The notes under the pieces are model-generated. The model made no database searches, was not told where the DNA came from, and was given only the letters and a program-made list of their open reading frames with translations. The position numbers were made by a program, and so were the translations under genes. A DNA stretch of 64,000 bases from Pseudomonas sp. GCEP-101. GTDB lineage: Bacteria > Pseudomonadota > Gammaproteobacteria > Pseudomonadales > Pseudomonadaceae. Positions 57,002-64,000 of the stretch are shown one piece after another (within the stretch, counting starts at the first letter, position 1; each line of letters begins with the position of its first letter). The stretch is taken from assembly GCF_025133575.1 (NCBI RefSeq), contig NZ_CP104011.1, forward strand, positions 4,162,965 to 4,226,964, in the 5' to 3' direction.

Positions 57002-57169
57002 ATGGTCGCAAAGTGTGGGGGCCGCGTTGTCGATGGTCCGATGCATTGCTGGCTCGCGAACCAGCCTGGTATTCACCGGTGGCACTGGCGCTCCCCTGTA
57101 GGAGCGGGCCATGCGCGCGATCCGTCGGCAGAGCCGGCGCTGGCCTGCGCGCGAATCCTCCCGGTGTGC

Positions 57170-57464
57170 TGCTTCAGTTTGGGTGTTTCTGCGCCGCTTT
57201 GGCGTGCGCATGGACTTCCCGTTTCGCCCCCTCGGGCGACCCACTTTGGTAAACGCCCCAAAGTGGGCAAAGGTCTTGCCCCAATCATCCGGTTTTCGCC
57301 TGGGCGAAAAATCCCCTCGTTGAAGCGCAGTTTCAGGGGCCCGCCGCGAAGGGCCATCCCTGGCCCATCGCGGCTCTCGCGACATCCCTGTCGCGCAACC
57401 CCTGAAACTCCGCTTCAACGAGGCCTCTGAACGGGGCCGTTGGGCGTTTGCGGACATTTCGCTG
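57170..57464 (+). repeat. ~295-nt multi-hairpin structured element, copy 2 (better preserved)
   Basis: Hairpin CCCACTTTGG (57240-57249)/CCAAAGTGGG (57258-57267) has an 8-nt loop, as in copy 1. TTTTCGCC/GGCGAAAA follows. A long outer stem with one mismatch pairs CCTCGTTGAAGCG... (57315-57339) with ...CGCTTCAACGAGG (57399-57423) and encloses GGGCCA-TCCC-TGGCCC and CGCGACA-TCCC-TGTCGCG. The order of hairpins matches 1108-1404 in the same orientation. A GTAGGAGCGGGCCATGCGCG REP lies 50 bp before it. Confidence 0.8.
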
Positions 57465-57498
57465 CAGAGCCCTGGAGAGCGAACGGCAGAAATCGAAT

Positions 57499-57670
57499 GT
57501 AGGAGCGAGCTTGCTCGCGAACGGATCCGACGCAGGCATTAACCTTGGAGACGGGACGGTGTGCCTGGCCCCGTTGCGCAGATGGCGCGCCGATCCGCCT
57601 TCGTAGGAGCGGACCTTGTCCGCGAAGGTTTGTCTCGCAAAAGAGCATCGCGGAGACGCTCCGCTCCTAC
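57499..57670. repeat. REP units between the structured element and the AraC gene
   Basis: A single GTAGGAGCGAGCTTGCTCGC at 57499 and a pair GTAGGAGCGGACCTTGTCCG ... CGGAGACGCTCCGCTCCTAC at 57602-57670. Confidence 0.85.
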
Positions 57671-57711
57671 CTGAAGTATCTCGCTGGGGCATTTCTCCGC
57701 CCTGGCTGCGC

Positions 57712-57819
57712 GCCCCACTCCGAAGGGAGAGGGAGTCGTCCGATGCCGCCGGCCAGCGCGGTGCTTTGCGTGACGCCGGTCAGTCCCCTCTCCCTTCAGG
57801 GAGAGGGCTAGGGAGAGGG
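57712..57819. repeat. CCCTCNCCC-type palindromic element, copy 3 (diverged)
   Basis: The left end is worn (CCCCACTCCGAAGGGAGAGG); the right end reads CCCTCTCCCTTCAGGGAGAG, then GGCTAGGGAGAGG. The middle differs from the copies at 24667 and 63358. Confidence 0.7.
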
Positions 57820-57873
57820 AAATCCCAGGCACGAACTTTCAGAGAAAGACAGTCGCTCCCACGGGAGCCGCCT

Positions 57874-58902
57874 TCACTTCGCCGACTTCACATTCCCATG
57901 GCGCACCTCCTTCGACGGCGAATAGCCGTAGAACGACGTGTAGCACTTGCTGAAATGGCTGGGCGAGACGAAGCCACAGGCCAGCCCGACCTCGTACATC
58001 GGCAGGCTGGAATGCTGCAGCAGGCGCCGGCTCTCGGTGATGCGCAGCTCCAGGTAATAGCGCACGGGCGTGGTGCCCAACTGCTCCTGGAACAATCGCT
58101 CGATCTGCCGCTTGGAGCGCCCGACATAGCGGGACAGCTGGTCCTGGCTCAGCGGCTCTTCGATGTTCGCGCTCATCAGGTTGATCGCCTCGCGCAGCGG
58201 CTCGCTGAGTTTCTCGTGCAGCGCCGGGCGGGTGCGGCGGAAGCGCGATTCCTCGAAGGCGAGGATGTCGACGATGGCGTCCACCAGCTCGCGGCCGTGG
58301 CGCGCATTGATCCACTCCAGCACCAGGTTGAAGGCACCCGTGGGGCTGGCGGCGGTCAGGCGGTCGCGATCGACCTGGTAGCTCTCGCTGGTCACCTCGC
58401 TGTGCCGCGCGATCTCCGCCAGCGCCGCGCGGTTCTCCGGGTGGATGGCGCAGCGGTAGCCGTCCAGCAGGCCGGCCTGGCCGAGGAACCAGGCGCCGTT
58501 CCACAGGCCGGCCAGGGCGATGCCCTTGTCGGCGGCGGCCTGCAGCAGGCGCGTCAGGTCGGGGATCGCCCGCAGCGGCGTGCGCAGGCCGCCGCAGACG
58601 ACCAGCAGGTCCAGCTCGACGAGCTGCGCGGCGTTCAGCGCCGCGCCGGGGCAGATCACCAGGCCGAGGTCGCTGGTGACGGATTCGCCGTCGAGGCTGA
58701 AGGTCTGCGTGGCGAAGGTCTGCGCGCGGATCAGGTTGGCGGTGACCAGGGTGTCCAGCGCCTGGGTGAACGCCGGCAGGGAGAAGTGTTCCAGCAGCAG
58801 GAAGCCCACCCGCGCGAGGCGGGTGGGCTCCTTCGATTCGCTGTCGAGATAGCGCAGGTTGCGGCCCTGCATGGCTCCGCTGAACTGCCGGCGTTCGACC
58901 AA
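57874..58902 (-). CDS. GlxA-type regulator: DJ-1/PfpI domain plus AraC helix-turn-helix
   Basis: 342 residues. Residues 25-190 form a DJ-1/PfpI (GATase1-like) sensing domain (RVGFLLLEHFSLPAFTQALD; LAGLWNGAWFLGQAGLLDG), without the nucleophilic Cys of active amidotransferases. An AraC double helix-turn-helix covers 240-330 (LSRYVGRSKRQIERLFQEQLG). Regulators of this type control amino-acid and betaine catabolism in Pseudomonas (ArgR, GbdR, CdhR). The start is given as TTG at 58902 because GGAGG lies six bases before it; an ATG at 58872 has poor spacing. It follows the permease gene by 32 bp and may be co-transcribed. Confidence 0.83.
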   Translation of the reverse strand: MVERRQFSGAMQGRNLRYLDSESKEPTRLARVGFLLLEHFSLPAFTQALDTLVTANLIRAQTFATQTFSLDGESVTSDLGLVICPGAALNAAQLVELDLLVVCGGLRTPLRAIPDLTRLLQAAADKGIALAGLWNGAWFLGQAGLLDGYRCAIHPENRAALAEIARHSEVTSESYQVDRDRLTAASPTGAFNLVLEWINARHGRELVDAIVDILAFEESRFRRTRPALHEKLSEPLREAINLMSANIEEPLSQDQLSRYVGRSKRQIERLFQEQLGTTPVRYYLELRITESRRLLQHSSLPMYEVGLACGFVSPSHFSKCYTSFYGYSPSKEVRHGNVKSAK

Positions 58903-58934
58903 TCGGCACCTCCTCTGTCGGTGGGGCGGTTGGC

Positions 58935-60347
58935 TCAGCTGCGCACGGCGCGGCGGCCGATACTGGCCTGGGCGTGGTGCGTCGTGCGTCGGCCGGTCTG
59001 GCTGAGCAGGATGATGATCACCGTCAGCGCCAGGGTCGAACTCACCTCCACGCGGTGCGTCGGCATGATGAACATCACCACCAGGATGAAACTGATGATC
59101 GCGATGACCAGCCAGGTGAGCCAGGGGAACAGCCACATGCGGAACACCAGCTCATGGTTGCGCCGGCGCAGGATGCCGCGCATGCGCAGCTGCGACACGG
59201 CGATGGCGAGGTAGACCAGCAGGGCGATGGAGCCGGAGCTGGCCAGCAGGAAGTCGAACAGCCGCCCCGGTGCGAAGAAGTTGAGCAGGGTGGTGAATAC
59301 CCCGATCAGCGTGCTGGCGATCACCGCCGCGCGCGGCACGCCGGCGGCGGACGTGCGCTGGATGAAGGCTGGCGCGTCGTTGCGCCGGCTCAGCGAATAG
59401 ATCATCCGCGAGGCGATGTACACCGAGGAGTTCAGGCAACTGGCCACGGCGACCAGCACCACCAGGTCCATCAACAATTGCGCGTTGGGGATGTCCAGCA
59501 GCTCCAGGGCGCGCTGGTAGGAGCCGATCTCCACCAGGCGCGGATCGTTCCACGGCACCACGGAGATGATCACCAGGATCGACAGCAGGTAGAACACGCT
59601 GATGCGCCAGATCACCGAGCGCGTGGCCTTGGCGATGTTGCGGCTGGGGTCGCTGGATTCGGCGGCGGCGATGGTCACCGCCTCGGTGCCGATGAAGCTG
59701 AACAGGGTGGTGATCAGCGCGCTGAAGATGGCCGTCCAGCCATTGGGCATGAAGCCGCCGTGCTCGCTCATCAGCCGGTGCAGGCCGCTGACCTCGCGCC
59801 CCGGCAGCAGCCCCAGCAGCGCGGCCGCGCCCAGGCCGATGAAGGCGATGATGGCGACCACCTTGAGCATGGCGAACCAGAATTCGAACTCGCCGTACTT
59901 GGCGACGCTGAACAGGTTGGTGACGGTGAGCAGCAGGGTCATCGACAGGGCGAACACCCAGGTTTCGACCTGCGGGAACCAGTTGTTGAGGATGACCCCG
60001 GCAGCGATGGCCTCGATGGGGATCACCAGTACCCAGAACCACCAGTACAGCCAGCCGATGGTGAAGCCGGCCCAGCGGCCGATGGCCTGGTCGGCATAGG
60101 CGGAGAAGGAGCCGGTGTCCGGGCTGGCCACGGCCATCTCGCCCAGCATGCGCATCACCAATACCACCAGCAGTCCGGAGAGGGCGTAGGCGACGATGGC
60201 GGAGGGACCGGCGGCGGCGATCGCGTGGCCGGAGCCTACGAACAGCCCCGCGCCGATGATCCCCGCGATGGAAAGCATGGTCACGTGGCGGGGCTTGAAG
60301 CCCTGCACCAGATCGCCATTGGCGCCGTTTGCACTGGGAGCACTCAT
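58935..60347 (-). CDS. Amino-acid permease of the AAT/APC family (GABA permease-like)
   Basis: 470 residues, 12 membrane segments. The N-terminus QGFKPRHVTMLSIAGIIGAGLFVGSGHAIAAAGPSAI is the APC substrate-site signature. FSFIGTEAVTIAAAESSDPSRNIAKAT near 230 and the GabP-like C-terminal half follow. It probably imports an amino acid such as GABA, proline or arginine with protons; the substrate cannot be fixed. AAGG precedes the ATG. The downstream AraC-type gene likely senses the same compound. Confidence 0.87.
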   Translation of the reverse strand: MSAPSANGANGDLVQGFKPRHVTMLSIAGIIGAGLFVGSGHAIAAAGPSAIVAYALSGLLVVLVMRMLGEMAVASPDTGSFSAYADQAIGRWAGFTIGWLYWWFWVLVIPIEAIAAGVILNNWFPQVETWVFALSMTLLLTVTNLFSVAKYGEFEFWFAMLKVVAIIAFIGLGAAALLGLLPGREVSGLHRLMSEHGGFMPNGWTAIFSALITTLFSFIGTEAVTIAAAESSDPSRNIAKATRSVIWRISVFYLLSILVIISVVPWNDPRLVEIGSYQRALELLDIPNAQLLMDLVVLVAVASCLNSSVYIASRMIYSLSRRNDAPAFIQRTSAAGVPRAAVIASTLIGVFTTLLNFFAPGRLFDFLLASSGSIALLVYLAIAVSQLRMRGILRRRNHELVFRMWLFPWLTWLVIAIISFILVVMFIMPTHRVEVSSTLALTVIIILLSQTGRRTTHHAQASIGRRAVRS

Positions 60348-60633
60348 CTATCGGCCTTTTTTATTGAAATTGTTATCAGGGCGGGCTGACACCGGCCCGG
60401 CGCAGTTCCCTTCGCTTTGCTCGTCCTTGAGGCGAGGCCGGGACGACGACGCGGCAACATGCGCTGCACGCGAGGCCCAAGCTAAGGCACCGGGTGGGCG
60501 GCGAGTTGCTCGAAATCGCCATGGGCATGGCCAAAAACGACATCACCGGCCGACGCATTACTGGCCAAGAGCCGCTCTGCAATGATGGTTCCTGGAGCCC
60601 AGACGCCCCTCGGCGCCGGCGGCACTAGGTCGC

Positions 60634-61131
60634 TCAGCGAGGGGGGGCGGGCAGGCTGGCGAGGAGCTTTTCCAGCAGGGCGGCGAGCTTCTTCTGCTCC
60701 GTCGCGCTCAGGCCGGCGAGCACCTGGCGCTGGTTGTCGACGTGGGCGCTCACGGCGTCATCGATCAGCGCGAGGCCGGCTTCGCTCAGGCCGACCAGCG
60801 AGCCCCGGCCATCGTCGGGGTTGGGCATGCGCTCTATCAGCCCTTGCTTCTCCAAGCGGTCGAGGCGGTTGGTCATGCTGCCGGAGGAGATCATCGCCGC
60901 TTCGTAGAGCACGGTGGGCGTGAGGCGGAAGGGCGGGCCGCTGCGGCGCAGGGTGGCGAGTACGTCGAACTCGCCCGGTTGCAGGCCGTACGCGGCGAAC
61001 AGCGGGTTGAGGTGGTCACGGGCGATCAGCTGCGCGGCTTCGCCAAGGCGGCCGAGCAGGAGCATGCCGTCGGTGTCCAGCTCGGGCAGTTGCTGGCGCC
61101 ATTGCTCGACAGCGAACGCGGCTCTGTCCAT
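60634..61131 (-). CDS. MarR-family regulator
   Basis: 165 residues with the MarR winged helix (LQPGEFDVLATLRRSGPPFRLTPTVLYEAAMISSGSMTNRLDRLEKQGLIERMPNPDDGRG). It is divergent from an MFS efflux-type gene, with two operator-like dyads between them, so it is most likely an autorepressor that controls that transporter. The 286-bp gap downstream (60348-60633) up to the permease shows no gene. Confidence 0.87.
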   Translation of the reverse strand: MDRAAFAVEQWRQQLPELDTDGMLLLGRLGEAAQLIARDHLNPLFAAYGLQPGEFDVLATLRRSGPPFRLTPTVLYEAAMISSGSMTNRLDRLEKQGLIERMPNPDDGRGSLVGLSEAGLALIDDAVSAHVDNQRQVLAGLSATEQKKLAALLEKLLASLPAPPR

Positions 61132-61144
61132 GGGGCTTCCTTTT

Positions 61145-61189
61145 TATCTTGATGTCGAGATACATTGAAATTGTCTTGATGTAGAGATA
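61145..61189. promoter_or_regulatory. Two MarR operators in the divergent promoter
   Basis: TATCTTGATGTCGAGATA (61145-61162) and TGTCTTGATGTAGAGATA (61172-61189) are 18-bp imperfect dyads with centres 27 bp apart, in an AT-rich island between marR and the MFS gene. They match the TATCTTGA/TCAAGATA type bound by many MarR proteins. Confidence 0.75.
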
Positions 61190-61245
61190 TTCGCCTGCGC
61201 CGTCCTTGCGATCAAGGGCTGGCGTGCACCGTAAGGATGATTCCC

Positions 61246-62415
61246 ATGCCCAGAAGCGTTTCGCTCGCCACCTGCCTGCTCGCCGTCGTGCTGGCAGGCC
61301 TCAACCTGCGCCCGGCGCTGGCCTCCATCGGCCCGCTGCTGGACTCGCTACAAGCCTCTGCGACGCTGAGCGACAGTCTCGCCAGCCTCCTGACCAGCCT
61401 CCCGGTGCTGCTGATGGGCCTGGGCGCGCTGAGCGCTGCCCAGTTGCTGCACCACGTGGGGGTGCGCCGGGGTGTAGCGTTCGGCCTGCTGCTGATCGCC
61501 CTGGCCTGCGGGCTGCGCCTGTTGCCGGGGCCTTGGGGGCTGCTGGGCGGGGCGGTGCTTGCCGGGCTGGGCATCGCCGCCTGCCAGGCGCTGCTGCCGG
61601 TGTTCATCCGTCAGCGTTTCGGCACGCGGGTGGGCGGTGCGATGGGGGCGTATTCCACCGCGATCATGGGCGGCGCGGTGCTGGCCAGCGTGGCCTCGCC
61701 CTGGCTGGCGAGCGTCTGGGGAGACCTGCCGGCGCTGGCGTTCTGGGCGCTGCCTGCCGTCCTGGCGCTGCCGGTGTGGGCCCAGGCGGCGGACGAGGTC
61801 GCGCCAATGAATGCGGGCGCGCCGGCCTTTTCCGGGGTTGCCCGGCGCGCCGCCTGGCTGGCGCTGTTCTTCGGCCTGGGCACCGGCGCCTACGTGCTGG
61901 TGCTCGCGTGGCTGCCGCCGTACTACACGGCGCTCGGTTGGACGCCGGCGCAGGCCGGCGCGCTGCTTGGCGGATTGACGCTCACCGAGGTGGTCGCCGG
62001 CCTGCTGGTCTCGGCTTTCATCGACCGGCTGCCGGACCGCCGTCCGGCGCTGGTCCTGGCCATCGCCTTGCTGCTGGGCGGCCTGGTCGTGTTGATCGCC
62101 TGGCCACAGGAGCTGGCGCTGCTGGCCATGGTCGGGCTCGGGCTGGGGATCGGGGCGCTGTTCCCGCTGTCGCTCATCGTCGCCATGGACCGCGCCCATG
62201 GCCCCGCCGAAGCCGGCGCGCTGGTGGGCTTCGTCCAGGGTGTGGGCTACCTGATCGCGGCGCTGTTCCCGCTGCTGGCGGGGCTGGCGCGGCAGTCCAT
62301 GGCCAGCCTGGCGCCGGCCTGGATCGGCATGGCGCTGGTCTGCCTGGTGATGCTCGTACTTGTCAGCCGCTTCGCGCCGCCGCGCCCGCAGGCGGTCGAG
62401 GCACAGGCCTGCTGA
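61246..62415 (+). CDS. MFS transporter, CynX/NimT-like
   Basis: 389 residues with 12 predicted membrane helices. The CynX-like N-terminus LNLRPALASIGPLLDSL and a long LGLGIGALFPLSLIVAMDRA loop in helix 10 are typical. Such transporters carry cyanate, nitroimidazoles or small organic compounds; the substrate here is unknown. The ATG at 61246 has AAGGA eight bases away and is preferred over 61237. Divergent MarR control suggests an inducible exporter. Confidence 0.83.
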   Translation: MPRSVSLATCLLAVVLAGLNLRPALASIGPLLDSLQASATLSDSLASLLTSLPVLLMGLGALSAAQLLHHVGVRRGVAFGLLLIALACGLRLLPGPWGLLGGAVLAGLGIAACQALLPVFIRQRFGTRVGGAMGAYSTAIMGGAVLASVASPWLASVWGDLPALAFWALPAVLALPVWAQAADEVAPMNAGAPAFSGVARRAAWLALFFGLGTGAYVLVLAWLPPYYTALGWTPAQAGALLGGLTLTEVVAGLLVSAFIDRLPDRRPALVLAIALLLGGLVVLIAWPQELALLAMVGLGLGIGALFPLSLIVAMDRAHGPAEAGALVGFVQGVGYLIAALFPLLAGLARQSMASLAPAWIGMALVCLVMLVLVSRFAPPRPQAVEAQAC

Positions 62416-62479
62416 TAAGCCCATGGCGCGATCATTCGGGACTAGGCTGAGTACTTTGGTCTGCCTCAGGTGATCCGCC

Positions 62480-63139
62480 ATGTCCCTCGTCCTGTTCGGC
62501 CACCCGTTTTCTTCCTACACGCAGAAAGTGCTGATCGCGCTCTACGAGAACGCCATGCCCTTCGAGTTCCGCAGCCTTGGCCCGGATCAGCCGGAGAACG
62601 GCGCGCACTGGCTGCGCCTGTGGCCGCTGGCGAAGTTCCCGGTGCTGCTGGATGGCGAACACAGCGTGGCCGAGACCAGCATCATCATCGAGTACCTGCA
62701 CCTAAAGCATCCCGGCCCGGTGCGCCTGCTGCCGGAGGATCCGCTGAAGGCGCTGGACGTGCGCTTCCTCGACCGCTTCTTCGACTGGCACGTGATGACC
62801 CCGGTGCAGCACGCCGTGCTGGGGGCCATGAGCGGGGACGCGACCCGGCGCGCCGAGGGCCTGGCCCATGCCGTGAGCAAGCTGGAGCTGGCCTACGCCT
62901 GGCTGGAGGAGGAACTCGCCGGACGCACCTGGGCGGCGGGGGATGGCTTCAGCCTCGCCGACTGCGCGGCGGCTCCGTCGCTGTTCTATGCCGACTGGAC
63001 GCACCCCATCGGCGACCGCTACCCGACCCTGCGCTCCTATCGCTCCCGCCTGCTGGCGCGCCCGTCGTTCGCCCGCGCGGTGGAGGAGGCACGGCCGCAC
63101 CGGCCGCTGTTCCCGCTGGGGGCGCCGGATCGCGATTGA
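62480..63139 (+). CDS. Glutathione S-transferase family protein
   Basis: 219 residues. The N-terminal thioredoxin-like domain starts LFGHPFSSYTQKVLIALYENAMPFEF, with the Ser-Ser stretch at the usual active site and the cis-Pro/ES motif AETSIIIEYL. The alpha-helical C-terminal domain contains AAGDGFSLADCAAAPSLFYADW. It is likely a detoxifying or house-keeping GST and may share a transcript with the MFS gene 64 bp upstream. Confidence 0.87.
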   Translation: MSLVLFGHPFSSYTQKVLIALYENAMPFEFRSLGPDQPENGAHWLRLWPLAKFPVLLDGEHSVAETSIIIEYLHLKHPGPVRLLPEDPLKALDVRFLDRFFDWHVMTPVQHAVLGAMSGDATRRAEGLAHAVSKLELAYAWLEEELAGRTWAAGDGFSLADCAAAPSLFYADWTHPIGDRYPTLRSYRSRLLARPSFARAVEEARPHRPLFPLGAPDRD

Positions 63140-63153
63140 GTGTTCCGCCTTTT

Positions 63154-63214
63154 GTAGGAGCGAATTTGCTCGCGAACATCCTGCCAAGCGGTTCGCGAGC
63201 AAGCTCGCTCCTAC
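63154..63214. repeat. Inverted REP pair after the GST gene
   Basis: GTAGGAGCGAATTTGCTCGC and its inverse with a short spacer; the left unit has a one-base change in the stem. Confidence 0.88.
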
Positions 63215-63257
63215 AGGGGCAATCGCCTGGATGCTGGGCAGACCTTAGGCAACAGGC

Positions 63258-63291
63258 AAAAAAATCCCCCGTGCGCTGCCGCGACCGGGGG
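63258..63291 (-). terminator. Rho-independent terminator for the aldehyde dehydrogenase gene
   Basis: TCCCCCG ... CGGGGGA stem; on the minus strand it is followed by seven T. It lies 235 bp beyond the dehydrogenase stop, with a palindromic element between them. Confidence 0.75.
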
Positions 63292-63357
63292 AGGCAAGAC
63301 CCACGCAGGGGGGCTGCGCGGGCGAGGTAGAACCGGGTGTTTTGATGAGCCAAGAGC

Positions 63358-63476
63358 CCCTCACCCTAACCCTCTCCCGCAAGCGGGAGAGGGGACCGTT
63401 CGGTGCAGGTGAAATCGTTGCTTCAGCCGGCACTGGTGGCTCCCTCTCCCTTCAGGGAGAGGGTTGGGGAGAGGGA
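63358..63476. repeat. CCCTCACCC/GGGTTGGGG-ended palindromic element, copy 4
   Basis: Begins CCCTCACCCTAACCCTCTCC and ends GGGAGAGGGTTGGGGAGAGG. The middle GGGACCGTTCGGTGCAGG and CTTCAGCCGGCAC are close to the 24667 copy, showing a common origin. Confidence 0.85.
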
Positions 63477-63526
63477 AATCCCGGACGGAGGTTCAGGAGA
63501 AGACAGCTCTTACTGGCCGGCAAAGC

Positions 63527-64000
63527 TCACAGGCGAATCAGCACCGACTTCAGCTCGGTGTAGTGCTCGATGGCGGCGGCGCCCATTTCTCGGCCCAGGC
63601 CGGACATCTTGAAGCCGCCGAAGGGCAGCGCCGGGTCGAGTGCGCTGTGGCAGTTGACCCACACCGAGCCGGACTTGATGCGCGGCACCATGCGATGGAC
63701 TGCTGCCAGGTCGTTGGACCAGACGCTCGCGCCCAGGCCGTAGGGGCTGTCGTTGGCCAGGCGCAGGGCGTCCTCGATGTCGTCGAAGGGCATGGCGACC
63801 AGCACCGGGCCGAAGATTTCTTCCTGCACCAGCGGGTTCTTCTGGTCGACGTCAACGATCACCGTGGGCTTGACGAAGTAGCCGGGGCCGAACTGTTCGC
63901 CGCCGCAGGCGATGGTGGCGCCCTTGTCGCGGCCCAGTTCGATGTAGTCGTACACGCGCTTCTGCTGCTTGGCGGAGATCAGCGGGCCCATGTCGATGCT
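63527..64000 (-). CDS. Aldehyde dehydrogenase, C-terminal part (cut by window edge); phenylacetaldehyde dehydrogenase-like
   Basis: Only the last 157 residues lie in the window; the frame stays open to the edge. The fragment begins SIDMGPLISAKQQKRV and includes NPLVQEEIFGPVLVAMPFDD, GSVWVNCHSALDPALPFGGF and the end YTELKSVLIRL. The catalytic Glu and Cys are outside. The C-terminus most resembles the phenylacetaldehyde/betaine-type group (FeaB/PadA-like). If so, it could act after an amine dehydrogenase, which is of interest given the QhpF/E/G-like genes. Confidence 0.8.
   Translation of the reverse strand, partial: SIDMGPLISAKQQKRVYDYIELGRDKGATIACGGEQFGPGYFVKPTVIVDVDQKNPLVQEEIFGPVLVAMPFDDIEDALRLANDSPYGLGASVWSNDLAAVHRMVPRIKSGSVWVNCHSALDPALPFGGFKMSGLGREMGAAAIEHYTELKSVLIRL

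Overview
The window is a high-GC chromosomal segment of a Pseudomonas. The gene families match P. aeruginosa/P. putida aromatic, amine and leucine catabolism, and the gaps are packed with Pseudomonas-type REP palindromes (core GTAGGAGCGAGCTTGCTCGC). Gene order points to the P. aeruginosa/P. nitroreducens/P. citronellolis side of the genus, but that placement is inference. No tRNA, rRNA, CRISPR array, phage, integrase or insertion-sequence transposase was seen.

Region 1 (1-15.9 kb) is a nearly complete benzoate route. BenR, BenABC and BenD turn benzoate into catechol. CatA, CatB and CatC, with regulator CatR, turn catechol into beta-ketoadipate enol-lactone. PcaD, PcaIJ and PcaF carry this to succinyl-CoA and acetyl-CoA. 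PcaB and PcaC of the protocatechuate branch are present, but the dioxygenase PcaGH, PcaR and all aromatic-acid transporters are not. BenR boxes 21 bp apart, a CatR-type ATAC-N7-GTAT site, PcaR-like boxes and Crc/Hfq-type AAN repeats can be read directly.

Region 2 (16.6-24.2 kb, minus strand) is a 3-hydroxybutyrate/acetoacetate module: an OprD-type porin, a GntP permease, 3-hydroxybutyrate dehydrogenase, acetoacetyl-CoA synthetase and an HbcR-like sigma-54 activator. A -24/-12 promoter and two TGTCTC-N6-GAGAC palindromes lie upstream of the porin. Region 3 (24.8-32.2 kb, minus) is the leucine/isovalerate operon liuRABCDE with a perfect 16-bp palindrome before liuR. Its product acetoacetate feeds region 2.

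Region 4 (32.3-38.1 kb, plus) holds a sigma-54 activator, an ABC exporter, a miniature subtilase and a flavin monooxygenase. These resemble QhpF, QhpE and QhpG, the maturation proteins of quinohemoprotein amine dehydrogenase. The subunit genes and the radical-SAM gene are absent, so either the system is split or the cassette matures another peptide.

Region 5 (38.4-64 kb) is mixed: a sad/PtrR-like pair; a DUF2271-PepSY/flavodoxin reductase-ApbE redox operon in which DUF2271 carries an SGAS flavinylation-like site; a membrane IPT protein; an NCS2 purine permease; LysR regulators; a periplasmic metallo-beta-lactamase-fold protein; B3/B4, RidA, GNAT and DUF2513 proteins; a lipoprotein; an amidase preceded by a coupled 30-codon leader; an amino-acid permease with a DJ-1/AraC regulator; MarR/MFS; GST; and a truncated aldehyde dehydrogenase at the right edge.

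Several distinct repeat families fill the gaps: REPs, a 158-bp tandem, a 213-bp tandem triplet, four CCCTCNCCC-ended palindromes, a 142-bp inverted-repeat element and two copies of a ~295-nt multi-hairpin element whose stems show compensatory base changes. Many repeats sit inside operons.
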